A stretch of 64,000 nt of DNA from JAQUGA01 sp964521105 (GCA_964521105.1 CAZFPO010000003.1:1-64000), one strand, 5' to 3'; shown: positions 53,447-63,049, numbered from the stretch's first letter. Translations and numbers: made by a program. The notes: generated from the sequence alone by a model not told the origin.

Positions 53447-54097
53447 AACCTCCTTCGGCGGTTAAAATTCATCTCCGTCAGCCGACGGATACCAATGACA
53501 GAATTCGGCATCTACCTCATTTACAACTCATTAATAATTCTCAAATCAACAGTTCTTTCTCATGTTTTTCAATAATTTAATGTGATTTTTTCTTCGTTTA
53601 GATTTTTATTTTTCTTTTTTATCTACTAGCCTTATTTTGGCATTAAATTTAAATTTTTTCACGCCCTTAAGCCGGGCAGGCTCATACTTTTTTTCATTGC
53701 CAAAAAAAGTAAGCAAAAAAAGCTAGGCAAAACTAATGCTTCCACCCGCCCTGATAAAACAAAAGAAATTCAAGAAAAGTAGTCAAATCAAAAAACGCCA
53801 CCACTATATCCTTTTATAGGTTTTTTGTTTGAGACGCAAGCGCCTTTTCCGAATTTCTAATTGTTTTATCATTCACGCCATCGTCTTGCCGCTCCGCCAG
53901 CTGGCGGATTGCCATTGCCACCGCACGAGTTTAGCAGTTTTAGTATTTATAGATTTTAAAGGAGTCCTCTCTGCCGTTCGGTTGTATCTATTTGATTACG
54001 CTATCGCGGTGTGTTCCTAAGTTTATATATACTTGTAAGCAACAATTTTTCAAACTGTCATCAAATCTTTATTTTCAAAATTTTGAATATCTTCTCT

Positions 54098-54217
54098 GAA
54101 TGACAAGGCTTTTGGTGAATTCAGTAGGATAATGGGTTGGTTGGCGACGGAGTCGCCAACCAACCCATTATCCTAAGTGTAACTAACTGATTGTCATTCC
54201 GAACGCAGTGAGGAATC
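54098..54217. repeat. REP-like inverted pair flanking a palindrome
   Basis: GAATGACAA (54098-54106) is inverted as TTGTCATTC (54191-54199). Between them lies the 24-bp palindrome; after the right copy comes CGAACGCAGTGAGGAATCT, while before the left one is ATATCTTCTCT, a degenerate counterpart. The TGTCATTCCGAACG...GAGGAATCT sequence is a common repeat in this phylum from memory. Confidence 0.6.
54124..54174. repeat. perfect 24-bp palindrome with GGA loop
   Basis: Arms 54124-54147 and 54151-54174 are exact reverse complements with loop GGA; the core reads GGTTGGCGAC-GGA-GTCGCCAACC. Over 500 bp from either flanking gene, so it is not a terminator. Built like the element at 17232-17280. Confidence 0.85.
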
Positions 54218-54301
54218 TTTTAAAATATATGTTTTTATTTATTTAATGGGTCAGTAGTGAAAAAAAATATTTAATTTTAAACAACATTAATTTTATCAAC
54301 T

Positions 54302-54332
54302 TTTTGTATTTATAAAATAAACCGTACTTTTG
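54302..54332 (+). promoter_or_regulatory. Bacteroidota-type promoter of the FKBP gene
   Basis: TTTTG (54302-54306) and TACTTTTG (54325-54332) with 18-bp spacing; the ATG is at 54352. Confidence 0.7.
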
Positions 54333-54351
54333 CGAAAATAAAAAAATCATT

Positions 54352-55044
54352 ATGAAAAAAATAATTGTAAGCATTTTTAGCATTATTTTAATTACAGGGT
54401 CTATAGTGGCTCAAAATAATAAAACAAAAACCAATGTGATGAAAAATGAAAAAGACAGCATCAGCTATTTATTAGGAAATGAAGTTGGTAACTATTACCG
54501 AACAAACGACATCGAAATTATCCAAGATATTTTTATTGAAGGTTTAATTGATGGATTACAAAATAAAGGGAAGATGGACGATCAAACAAAACAAAAAGTG
54601 ATGGCTCAATTCCAAATTATTCAACAAGAAAAATCAAACAAACAATTACAAATCATAAAAGACAAGGGCAAACAGTTTTTAGAAAATAACAAAAAAAATC
54701 CTGATGTAAAAGTAACAGCAAGTGGTTTACAATACAAGGTATTACGAGCAGCTAATGGAGTTTCGCCCAATGTAAACGATAAGGTAAAAGTACATTATCA
54801 TGGCACCTTAATCGATGGAACTGTGTTCGACTCATCGGTTGAACGTGGCGAGCCTATTGTTTTTGGATTAAACCAAGTTATTAAAGGCTGGACAGAAGGC
54901 TTACAGTTGATGAAAACTGGTGAAAAATTTATTTTTTACATACCTTCTGAATTAGGATATGGTGATAGAGCTGCTGGTCCAAAAATTCCAGGTGGATCCA
55001 CTTTGATTTTTGAGGTAGAGCTTTTTGAAGTAAACCCAAAATAA
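54352..55044 (+). CDS. FKBP-type peptidyl-prolyl isomerase, exported (FkpA/Mip-like)
   Basis: Periplasmic prolyl isomerase and chaperone of 230 residues. Signal peptide (IIVSIFSIILITGSIVAQ), an N-terminal dimerisation helix region (DSISYLLGNEVGNYYRTNDIEIIQDIFIEGLIDGL, about 35-120), then the FKBP domain: VTASGLQYKVL, VKVHYHGTLIDGTVFDSSVERGEP, FGLNQVIKGWTEGLQLMKTGEKF and IPSELGYGDRAAGPKIPGGSTLIFEVEL. Active-site residues (Tyr, Phe, Asp, Trp, Ile) of FKBPs are present. Single gene with its own promoter and terminator. Confidence 0.95.
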   Translation: MKKIIVSIFSIILITGSIVAQNNKTKTNVMKNEKDSISYLLGNEVGNYYRTNDIEIIQDIFIEGLIDGLQNKGKMDDQTKQKVMAQFQIIQQEKSNKQLQIIKDKGKQFLENNKKNPDVKVTASGLQYKVLRAANGVSPNVNDKVKVHYHGTLIDGTVFDSSVERGEPIVFGLNQVIKGWTEGLQLMKTGEKFIFYIPSELGYGDRAAGPKIPGGSTLIFEVELFEVNPK

Positions 55045-55060
55045 GATATTAAATTTTGAT

Positions 55061-55094
55061 AAAAAAAGCCAAATTAATTAATTTGGCTTTTTTT
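55061..55094 (+). terminator. intrinsic terminator of the FKBP gene
   Basis: A fully self-complementary AAAGCCAAATTAATTAATTT... stem with GCC/GGC core, A run before and T run after, 17 bases past the stop codon. Confidence 0.85.
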
Positions 55095-55170
55095 GTTTTA
55101 CAAAGTTTGATTAACAACTACTTGTGGAATACTATTTTAAAAAGTTGATTTAGGAGTATGGCTAAATGTA

Positions 55171-55178
55171 TATTTTTG
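55171..55178 (+). promoter_or_regulatory. -7 box of the M23 gene
   Basis: TATTTTTG matches TAnnTTTG, 23 bp before the ATG at 55202. It lies three bases after an upstream ATG (55166) that is in frame, so that ATG would be outside the transcript. A TTG 23 bp upstream is a poor -33. Confidence 0.5.
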
Positions 55179-55201
55179 TACTAAATTGTGAAAAGCAGCT
55201 C

Positions 55202-56473
55202 ATGAACAAGAAAATTTTTAATCTATTTATTTCGTTTATTATACTAAATTTCATCTTAGTTTCATCGGTTTTTTCGCAAACAAAAGAAGAATTACAGCGT
55301 CAAAAAAAACTCATTGAAAACGAGATTCGGTACACAAATAAATTACTCAAGGAGACGAAAAAAAATCAAAAAGCATCTACTAATCAAATTGTTCTTTTAA
55401 AAAAGAAAATTGAACAACGTGAAAAACTGATTGAAACCATTTCAAAGGAATTGAATTCGTTAGATGAAGAAATAGTTGGAAACACCCAAACCATCGAAAG
55501 CCTTAATTCTCAGCTTAAAAAGCTAAAAGAAGAATATGCAAAGATGATTTATTATGCCTATAAAAACAGGAAAAATTACGATAGATTAATGTTCGTATTA
55601 TCCTCAGATAACTTTAATCAAGCCTATCGTCGAATACGATATTTTCAGCTTTATTCTTCATATCGAATGCGTCAAGTTTCGTTAATAAATGAAACTCAGG
55701 AATCGATAAAAAGCAAAAATAACGAACTTGAACAATTTAAAAATCAAAAAGTTGGATTATTAACCACCCAACAAACTGAAAAAAGTAAACTTACGAAAGA
55801 GCAAGCAAACAAAAATAAAACCTTAACCGAATTAAATAAAAAAGAAAAAGAGCTCCGTCAAACACTGCAAGAAAAAGAAAAAGCAAGTAGAGATTTGCAA
55901 AATGCTATTTCAAATATTATTGCGGAGGAAATTCGCAAAGCAGAAGCCAAAAGGGTTGCTACCGATAAGAAAAACAATAAACGTCCTCCGACCACGAACA
56001 AAACGAACAAAACAAATACGGTCAACAAAATCTCGATGACTCCGGAAGAGAAAGATTTAGCAAACAGTTTTTCGGCAAACAAAGGTAAATTACCTTGGCC
56101 CCTCGAAAAAGGAGTAATTAGTTCAAACTTTGGGGAGCATCCGCATCCTGTTTTAACAGGTGTTGTTATAAAAAATAATGGCATTGACATTTCAACAAGC
56201 CGAGGGGCTTCGGTAAGAGCGATATTTAACGGTGTGGTTTCGGGTGTGGTAACTCTTCCTAATGGAACAAAAGCTATTATAATTCGGCATGGCGACTATT
56301 TATCGGTTTATGCCAATTTGGCTACATCAAGTGTTCATAGCAACGACAGGGTAAAAACAAAGCAAAATATTGGAACTGTTTCGACAGATGAAGACGATGG
56401 CAAAACGGAACTTCATTTTGAGTTATGGCAAAATAAAACATTGCTTAACCCAAATTCGTGGATTGCAAAATAA
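55202..56473 (+). CDS. EnvC-like murein hydrolase activator, M23 peptidase domain
   Basis: A 423-residue exported protein: signal peptide (LFISFIILNFILVSSVFSQ), two coiled-coil stretches (TKEELQRQKKLIENEIRYTNKLL and TLTELNKKEKELRQTLQEKEK) up to about residue 255, a linker, then a C-terminal LytM/M23 domain (LPWPLEKGVISSNFGEHPHPVLTGVVIKNNGIDI...). The zinc ligands of active M23 enzymes are degenerate: the second motif reads ELHFELW (one His) and the first HxxxD is lost (NNGIDIST). This fits EnvC, which activates amidases rather than cutting murein itself. Start at 55202 rather than 55166 because of the -7 box. Confidence 0.9.
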   Translation: MNKKIFNLFISFIILNFILVSSVFSQTKEELQRQKKLIENEIRYTNKLLKETKKNQKASTNQIVLLKKKIEQREKLIETISKELNSLDEEIVGNTQTIESLNSQLKKLKEEYAKMIYYAYKNRKNYDRLMFVLSSDNFNQAYRRIRYFQLYSSYRMRQVSLINETQESIKSKNNELEQFKNQKVGLLTTQQTEKSKLTKEQANKNKTLTELNKKEKELRQTLQEKEKASRDLQNAISNIIAEEIRKAEAKRVATDKKNNKRPPTTNKTNKTNTVNKISMTPEEKDLANSFSANKGKLPWPLEKGVISSNFGEHPHPVLTGVVIKNNGIDISTSRGASVRAIFNGVVSGVVTLPNGTKAIIIRHGDYLSVYANLATSSVHSNDRVKTKQNIGTVSTDEDDGKTELHFELWQNKTLLNPNSWIAK

Positions 56474-56483
56474 TAAGGTTAAA

Positions 56484-57152
56484 TTAGTACGATTTTAAAG
56501 TTCTTTCTATATGATACTTCACATTTATTGGAGTACAAGAATTTTCTCCATAATCAACTTTTATTTCACCTATTTCATTCATAATTTCTATGACTATTAG
56601 TCCAAGCTCACTACTTCTTTTCCCAAAATTGTATAAGGCTGTAATCATTGCATCTTTTACAAAGTTTTCTTCTTTAACAATTGATTTTAATATGTTTTCA
56701 ATGGCAAGATAAAAGAAATCGTCATTATGTTTTTTATTTCTAGCACAATATCCAAGTGTTAAATACCCACATCTTCTAAGGTTTGTATTTGATGAATCAA
56801 TCCACTTATACGCTAGGTTTTCAACACTTTGAACTTTTGACAAAAATCTTTTACAAAGGAAATGCGAAATAATCCAAACGTTATTGCGTGAAGCAATTTG
56901 TGTTAGTTCATCTTCCGAAAACATATTTGGTTCGAACAACAAACAAGCAAACATACGAGCTTCAAGATAATCTGAGTTCCACAAATCAATAGCTAAAATA
57001 TTATTTTTAGGAATACTTTTGGCTAGCTTTTCAATTTTCCCTATGTGTACCCCAAAACAATTCAAGTTATTATCTTTCATTCGTTTATAAATGGTTGCCG
57101 ATTGTTTAGTACCATTAGCTTGAAGTAAAGACAAAGCAAATTCGAGGTTCAT
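56484..57152 (-). CDS. AlkD-like DNA alkylation repair protein
   Basis: A 222-residue alpha-helical HEAT-like repeat protein of the DNA alkylation repair family. Helical repeats run through LAIDLWNSDYLEARMFACLLF, NNVWIISHFLCKRFLSK, AYKWIDSSNTNLRRCGYLTLGYCA and FVKDAMITALYNFGKRSSEL. The Trp-Asn-Ser-Asp segment and the WxxS helix are typical, but I cannot point to a proven catalytic Asp. Some family members excise 3-methyladenine or 7-methylguanine; others have unknown roles. ATG at 57152, the adjacent TTG being ignored. Last gene of the porV2 / porU2 / deoC run (15-bp gap). Confidence 0.85.
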   Translation of the reverse strand: MNLEFALSLLQANGTKQSATIYKRMKDNNLNCFGVHIGKIEKLAKSIPKNNILAIDLWNSDYLEARMFACLLFEPNMFSEDELTQIASRNNVWIISHFLCKRFLSKVQSVENLAYKWIDSSNTNLRRCGYLTLGYCARNKKHNDDFFYLAIENILKSIVKEENFVKDAMITALYNFGKRSSELGLIVIEIMNEIGEIKVDYGENSCTPINVKYHIERTLKSY

Positions 57153-57167
57153 CAAATGATGATTTTA

Positions 57168-58013
57168 TTATTTGAGCGATTTAATTTTATCCACAATTTT
57201 ATCAGCTAACCTACTGGCACCAAACCTTAAAAGTTTATTGTTTAGCCATTCTTTTCCCAAAATTGTTTCTACTAATTTGATATAAATAAGGCTACCTTCG
57301 GCATCGGCAATACCACCAGCAGGTTTAATTCCGATTTTAACGCCCGTTTTATCGTAATGATTTTTGATGGCTAATAGCATCACATACATTGCTTCGGGGG
57401 TTGCATTTACAGCGACTTTACCAGTAGACGTTTTAATAAAATCAGCTCCAGCATTTATAGCCATTTCAGAAGCTTTATAGATGTTTTCGGGAGTAATTAA
57501 TTCGCCTGTTTCAAGAATAACCTTTAAGTGTTTCTTTCCACATGCCATTTTAATGGCTTTAATTTCATCAATTACTTTTGTGTAATCACCCACTAAAAAA
57601 GAACCTCTCGAAATAACCATATCCACTTCATCGGCACCTTGTTCCACCGCATATTTTACTTCGGCAACTTTAACATGTATTGGCGATTGTCCTGCTGGAA
57701 AAGCTCCCGCTACACATGCAACTTTTAATCCTTTTCCAGCAAGCGTTTGTTTTGCTGTTTTGATAAAAACAGGATATATGCAAACGGCAGCTGTATTTGG
57801 AATATCTTGACTTAAAGACGAAAAACCAGATGCTTTATTACACAACTCAATAACTCGTTGATGCGTATCTGAACCCTCAAGTGTTGTTAAGTCGATACAA
57901 TTAAGTACCAGTTGATATGCTTGTTTTTCGGTTAAATATTTTAAGGGTTGATTAGAAATTTCAACTATTTTTTTTGAAATTACTACTTGTGTTAAGTCTT
58001 TTTCTGTTATCAT
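57168..58013 (-). CDS. deoC: deoxyribose-phosphate aldolase
   Basis: Class I aldolase that splits 2-deoxyribose-5-phosphate into acetaldehyde and glyceraldehyde-3-phosphate, in the cytoplasm. The 281 residues show AVCIYPVFIKTAKQ, the VACVAGAFPAGQ strand, AVEQGADEVDMVISRG, the VILETGEL strand, and the Schiff-base lysine in GADFIKTSTGKVAVNAT, then GIKPAGGIADAE. It is longer than the 220-residue short type, like the E. coli form. It starts ten bases after porU2 and precedes the alkD-like gene. Confidence 0.95.
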   Translation of the reverse strand: MITEKDLTQVVISKKIVEISNQPLKYLTEKQAYQLVLNCIDLTTLEGSDTHQRVIELCNKASGFSSLSQDIPNTAAVCIYPVFIKTAKQTLAGKGLKVACVAGAFPAGQSPIHVKVAEVKYAVEQGADEVDMVISRGSFLVGDYTKVIDEIKAIKMACGKKHLKVILETGELITPENIYKASEMAINAGADFIKTSTGKVAVNATPEAMYVMLLAIKNHYDKTGVKIGIKPAGGIADAEGSLIYIKLVETILGKEWLNNKLLRFGASRLADKIVDKIKSLK

Positions 58014-58023
58014 TTTTTTGTTT

Positions 58024-61000
58024 TTATCTAATTAATACCATTTTACCAAACTCTTTTACAAAATATTTTGATGCTCCTGTACTTTTCTTTTCAATTTGTT
58101 CGCCTTGAATATTTGTAATTATTCGGTACAAATATACACCATTTGCCAATTGGTCGCCAAACTCATCTTTACCATCCCAAGCATAATCGGTAATATTTCG
58201 ACCAATATGAATATTTCCAAGCTCCGAAAGATCAATTTCGCGAACTAATTTACCCGAAATCGTCATTATTTGAATCTTAAAATAGGTTGGTGTTTCGGAG
58301 CCTGTTAGTGTAAACACAAATTTAGTAGAAGTTGAAAATGGATTGGGCCAATTCATCACTTCGGTTATGGTTGATTTATTAATTACCTCAAATGAAATTG
58401 AATATTTATTACTCCCCGATAAATTTCCGGACTTATCCATTCCCTCCACCATCATTTTATAAGTTCCATCAACAGCAAAAGAGGCGTTGTAAATTATATG
58501 CGATTTGTTTTTATTATTAGCTGGAATAAACTGCATTATAGTTTTTACGCCATCATAAAATGGGATTCTTTTATACTCAGTTTCGCCAGGAGCCATTATT
58601 TGAACTCTAAATAACGCCGTGTCTTGGATACTATTTAAAAGTAAATATTGATTTTCATCTTTTAGTGTAATTTGAATTTGTGGTTTAGCCGAAACAATAT
58701 CATTGTTTAAAATATGAACACCATCAAAGGTTACGTCCATAATTGGATTTATTCGGTCGGGATTAACATTAAAATAAAATTCGGCAATATTGTTAAAATG
58801 ATACATTTCAACCTGGTCGTTATTAGGGTTAAATTCAACTTGAAGCGTGTTGTAACCAATCATATCAATTGATGAAATTGAAACATTAGCCGTTAAAATA
58901 TCACTTACGGGGTGAGTTCGAAGTCTTTTAAAAATTGTCCGAATAGGGATATTGTCTTTAATTACTCTAAACACCACTAATAAGCTATCCATATTTGACG
59001 AGCCAATGTTTCGGGTTGAAATTGACAATTTAACCGAATCGCCTTGATTAATATTTTCGCTCGAAAAGCTAAAAGCAACACTAGGGTCAATGGCGGTTTC
59101 GGGAGCTGGATCGAAAACAACGTGCCATCTTACCAACTGTGTAGGAGTTGTATGCACAATATCTTTAGCAAATAATTTTAATTTTAGATATGGAAATTGA
59201 TGAACATCAATTCTGTCGGATAAATTATATAAATCTAAGGTGTCGGTAGTTAAATTTTCGATTAAAACGGTTTCTTCGCCCGAATTATTTATTCCGATTA
59301 CTCTTAACGAAACTTCATCGGTATTAGGGTTTTCTATACTTTGAGTTCGCCAATGAAGACTTCCCCAACTTAACGCAGGACCAATAATTTCGGAAGTTAT
59401 ACTCCCCTCATCCCAATTTGTCGAATATTGAGCATTTAAGTGAATTATTTGTGTTTCGTTTCCAGCAACTGCTTCCACCACCGAAGGATCGCCAATGGGA
59501 ACGCCTTTTCTTCCAAAAATAATATATGGATTATTCCATTGTAGTGTTCGAATTTGAGTACTTCCAAACGATTCAAATGCTTGATATAAGGCTTCGGGAT
59601 AGTCAAACGCATAATGATTGCGATGGCTCATTGCCAAAACGTAATAGCCATTTGGAATTGAATTTAAATAATTTAATAAACTATCTTTATTCGCTGGCGT
59701 TACGGCTTGAAAATCGGCGGCAGGAACAGGATATGACTTACAAATAGCTTGTCCTCGCATGCCAATACTATCCGGATTCAACCAAAAGTCGCCCGAAATA
59801 GGATTAATCACCGCTATTTTCATCCCATTACCCGTATTGCTTAAACACGACCATTGATCCTGCACTAATCCATTAACCCTAAACCATATTTCGGTCCAAG
59901 GCATACCGTAACCAAAATAGCCCGTTTGAGCCGTTAAGGCTTTAATATCTTGAGCAAATTCAAATTTTCGTTGTGGTTTGTTGTATTTAACAAATTGGTA
60001 ATCATCATTTTTAAACTGAAAAAAATGAGCTTGTCCCCAACCACGTTTACCATTTATGTATTGAAACGAGCTTTCTCGCCAGTTATTTGTGCTTGTTTTT
60101 TCAACTCGCCAATAATATACGGTCGAATCCGTCAAAATAAATGGTAACGCCCACTCCACGATTCCACCCGATGATTGTACCGAAAACTGTTTTTTAAAAG
60201 GACTATTAAAAGCATCGGTTGTATCAATTTCAAACGAGTAACTTCCAACAGTAGTAAAAACACTACCAGTTGATGCTTTAAGTGTTGTTTGAGCATCGGG
60301 AATAACCGCATATTTGTATGGATAAACTGGAATTATATCAGACGAAGAAACTAAAAACTGAATAACCGCTATATTGTTGTTTTCGTTGTATTCATCAACT
60401 TCGTTGTAATCATCTAGCGAAACCCTTAGAGAGTTATTTCCAATACCATTTAAACGGTCAACGGGAAGTTTAATAATAATTGTATCACTGAACAGAGGTG
60501 CTTTAATTCGCAACAAAGTATCTTTCGAAATATTGTTTGGAAATGTTCGAGTTACCTTAACTAAAATAGAGTCGTTAATGGCTCGAGCAATATTTTTACT
60601 TACAATAGTTACTTTAAAGCTATCTACTTCGGTAGTAATATTAGTTGGGTTAAAGGAAATATAATTTGGCTCCACAACATAATCGGGTTTTTCAAACGAA
60701 TTTAAAACAATGGCTGGGTCGCCATGGTAAGTCATATCTAAACTAGTTTCTTTAATCCAAGTCAGTGGTTCGAGGTTTTTTATTGTTTGCTGGATGATAT
60801 AACCCAAGGGCTTTCGATAACACAAATTTCCAAAATTTCGATAAAACATGTTGGCATAACTATTCATGTAAACATCACTGGCAGAGCTAACCGAAGCTAA
60901 GTATGCAATAGTTCCTTTATTTGCAATTAAAACAAATTCTTCGCTAGAACTACCCCTATCATAATTAACACCGGAAGTAAAAAGATCGCCAGCAAAGCAC

Positions 61001-63039
61001 GAAAGCCCAATTATTAGAGGATATTTTCCGTAATTTGTGTATTCACTTGGATTATCAATACTTATGTCATATCCAATTCCAGACGCATGTCCAAAAAATG
61101 TCATGAGAGTAACTCCGTTATTAATAATATTTTTAAGTGAGTCGGACTGATTTATTTGAATTGGCTCGGTGGTTGTTTTTTCAAACGTTTGAACTATTCC
61201 ACCAAAAAGGGTATCTTCAATAATTGCTTTGTATTGATTTAAATATCCTAGTAACATTTGATGAAGTTCGTCTCCACTTCCTGCAAAATGCAAAATATTT
61301 TTCATCCATGGCTTAGGTGTTTGAATAGCAATTTCGTGCTCACGAACTTTGTTAAGGTAAAGCGTAACATGGTCTGGTGTTTTGGCACTTAGTCGACCGG
61401 TTGGAACTACTGGATAATATGAATTTGAATCGAAAATACCCGAAGTGAACATAACATCGGAAGGTGGAACGCCAAAAGTAGGCACCAATGTACGACTATA
61501 CCAGGTAGCAGTTTTTCGATAAGTAGGCATTGAAGTAGAGTTTTCGGCTGAACGATAGGATTTTCCTATAATGAACAAATGCTTTGGGATATCGTTAAAG
61601 TTTGCAATTGCAAACCGCATAAAATTTCGGATAGAAAGAGGGTTTTTTCGAATGCCGTACGAAAACTGATCGTATAAATCGTCAATATCTACAACAATTG
61701 GAGTATATAGAGTAGGATATCCTGAAGTTCTTCGGTACTCTTTATATTGCTGTGCTTCGTTCCATAGCGAGCGATGTGTAACAATAATATAATCTGCCGT
61801 AGAATATTCAGGAGAAAGATAATTTATAAAAGACCCATCGCCATTAACAGGCGTTAATCCCGAAATTGATTTCATTTTTAAATCGGAAGTGATGAAAATT
61901 TCTTTTTCACTGCCATAATTTTGCATTAATGCCGTTATTTGAGTGCCATTTTTTACGGAATTTACACGAATTCCATTAGTTAAATCATAAATTCTAACTG
62001 AGTCGCCAGCAGCGGTTGCAATTCCGGTAGCTGTAATTTTCAATGTACTTTTTGGAAGCGCACCAAAGTTTGGTAAACTTAAAAGATAAGTATTTGTATT
62101 TTCGAGGGTTAATGAATGAGGATAAATTATTTTAATAAATGAAATGGCTTGTCTATCCGATGAACTTCCAACATCATTTACCGAAGAAAAAACAAAAGAA
62201 GTATTGGAACTTCCTAAACTTTGAGGCGAAATTGTGCGATTAAACCGAAAGTGTTTATAGTCATAAAAAACAGAGTCGATAGAGTTTTCGGGAAAAATTA
62301 CACGCAAATGATGGGCCGGCTTAGAAACGCTAGCAACACCAAATTCTACTTTAGCCAATGGACCTGTCAAAAAAGCATTGGTTGTAGGAATAAGTTTAGT
62401 TTTTGATTGTCCGTTAGAGTATGCTGCATCCATCCAGCCTTCCCCATCGTCGTATTCGATACGAGCACCAGCACCTGCTGAATTTAGCATTCCTAAATAG
62501 TAGTTTGAATTATAGTTTTGAACCGATGTAAACAAAAAGTATGGAACCTCATTATACGATGAAAAATTAGTGTTACTTTCGACAGCCATTCGTTTACCAT
62601 TCAAATTTATTGACCATGTAATGTAGTACGAAGCAGTGTCGTTAAATAAGCTATAATACGGATTGGCTTGAAAATTTGGATTGGCATACAATGAGGCATC
62701 AAGCCAACCATCGTTTCGTTTGCAATAAACTTCAATAAAGTCGCCCGGTTCTAAATATCCTTTATCTTCGCCCTTAATATAAATGGCAAGTTCTTGTCCA
62801 CGTCCGAAAATCTTTATACCTTTTGGATTATTTGTTTGTAACGAAATCCCAACTTGATTAAAACCAGCCTCAAGTGTTTCATACGGGATTTTATAAATAC
62901 CGTCTTCGGTAACTGAAAATCGAATATATTTTTGAGAATATTGTATCCATTCATTCCCAAAATTTTGCCCTTGCAATTTTTCAATATTTACATTTAGCAA
63001 AATTATTAGTAGGGTAAAAACAGATAAAAGTTTCTTCAT
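58024..63039 (-). CDS. porU2: PorU2-like C25 peptidase of the type IX secretion system
   Basis: A 1671-residue secreted protein with a signal peptide (LLSVFTLLIILLNVNIEKLQG). Its N-terminal third is a beta-sandwich region, followed by a gingipain-fold C25 peptidase domain. The catalytic pair is visible as His near 646 (MTFFGHASGIGYD) and Cys near 680 (IGLSCFAGDLF). Two adhesion-like Ig domains (CARDB-type NNIAVIQFLV) follow, and a C-terminal FlgD-like Ig domain (ELGNIHIGRNITDYAWDGKDEFGDQLANGVYLYRI). PorU cleaves T9SS sorting domains and attaches cargo to A-LPS; this longer form matches the paralogue named PorU2. Ten bases after the PorV2-like gene and ten before deoC. Confidence 0.88.
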   Translation of the reverse strand: MKKLLSVFTLLIILLNVNIEKLQGQNFGNEWIQYSQKYIRFSVTEDGIYKIPYETLEAGFNQVGISLQTNNPKGIKIFGRGQELAIYIKGEDKGYLEPGDFIEVYCKRNDGWLDASLYANPNFQANPYYSLFNDTASYYITWSINLNGKRMAVESNTNFSSYNEVPYFLFTSVQNYNSNYYLGMLNSAGAGARIEYDDGEGWMDAAYSNGQSKTKLIPTTNAFLTGPLAKVEFGVASVSKPAHHLRVIFPENSIDSVFYDYKHFRFNRTISPQSLGSSNTSFVFSSVNDVGSSSDRQAISFIKIIYPHSLTLENTNTYLLSLPNFGALPKSTLKITATGIATAAGDSVRIYDLTNGIRVNSVKNGTQITALMQNYGSEKEIFITSDLKMKSISGLTPVNGDGSFINYLSPEYSTADYIIVTHRSLWNEAQQYKEYRRTSGYPTLYTPIVVDIDDLYDQFSYGIRKNPLSIRNFMRFAIANFNDIPKHLFIIGKSYRSAENSTSMPTYRKTATWYSRTLVPTFGVPPSDVMFTSGIFDSNSYYPVVPTGRLSAKTPDHVTLYLNKVREHEIAIQTPKPWMKNILHFAGSGDELHQMLLGYLNQYKAIIEDTLFGGIVQTFEKTTTEPIQINQSDSLKNIINNGVTLMTFFGHASGIGYDISIDNPSEYTNYGKYPLIIGLSCFAGDLFTSGVNYDRGSSSEEFVLIANKGTIAYLASVSSASDVYMNSYANMFYRNFGNLCYRKPLGYIIQQTIKNLEPLTWIKETSLDMTYHGDPAIVLNSFEKPDYVVEPNYISFNPTNITTEVDSFKVTIVSKNIARAINDSILVKVTRTFPNNISKDTLLRIKAPLFSDTIIIKLPVDRLNGIGNNSLRVSLDDYNEVDEYNENNNIAVIQFLVSSSDIIPVYPYKYAVIPDAQTTLKASTGSVFTTVGSYSFEIDTTDAFNSPFKKQFSVQSSGGIVEWALPFILTDSTVYYWRVEKTSTNNWRESSFQYINGKRGWGQAHFFQFKNDDYQFVKYNKPQRKFEFAQDIKALTAQTGYFGYGMPWTEIWFRVNGLVQDQWSCLSNTGNGMKIAVINPISGDFWLNPDSIGMRGQAICKSYPVPAADFQAVTPANKDSLLNYLNSIPNGYYVLAMSHRNHYAFDYPEALYQAFESFGSTQIRTLQWNNPYIIFGRKGVPIGDPSVVEAVAGNETQIIHLNAQYSTNWDEGSITSEIIGPALSWGSLHWRTQSIENPNTDEVSLRVIGINNSGEETVLIENLTTDTLDLYNLSDRIDVHQFPYLKLKLFAKDIVHTTPTQLVRWHVVFDPAPETAIDPSVAFSFSSENINQGDSVKLSISTRNIGSSNMDSLLVVFRVIKDNIPIRTIFKRLRTHPVSDILTANVSISSIDMIGYNTLQVEFNPNNDQVEMYHFNNIAEFYFNVNPDRINPIMDVTFDGVHILNNDIVSAKPQIQITLKDENQYLLLNSIQDTALFRVQIMAPGETEYKRIPFYDGVKTIMQFIPANNKNKSHIIYNASFAVDGTYKMMVEGMDKSGNLSGSNKYSISFEVINKSTITEVMNWPNPFSTSTKFVFTLTGSETPTYFKIQIMTISGKLVREIDLSELGNIHIGRNITDYAWDGKDEFGDQLANGVYLYRIITNIQGEQIEKKSTGASKYFVKEFGKMVLIR

Positions 63040-63049
63040 AATTATTTTT

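Larger units (their letters stand above)
53447..54301. repeat. repeat-rich intergenic region
   Basis: About 0.85 kb with no credible gene, locally higher in GC than its surroundings. It holds several short inverted repeats: CCGTC-AGCC-GACGG (53475-53488), the perfect 16-bp palindrome TCCGCCAGCTGGCGGA (53893-53908), a 24-bp-arm palindrome (54124-54174), and a REP-like sequence with GAACGCAGTGAGGAATCT (about 54200-54217). The stretch around 53690-53730 (TTGCCAAAAAAAGTAAGC) is of a kind I recall seeing dispersed in Bacteroidota genomes. This looks like a nest of small dispersed repeats. Confidence 0.6.

Noticed and set aside
53829..54020. 63-codon plus-strand frame in the repeat region
   Set aside because: Falls in repeat sequence including the 16-bp palindrome; such frames are commonly spurious in this phylum.
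55858..56190. 110-codon frame antisense to the M23 gene
   Set aside because: Antisense shadow; the sense frame has a signal peptide, coiled coils and an M23 domain.
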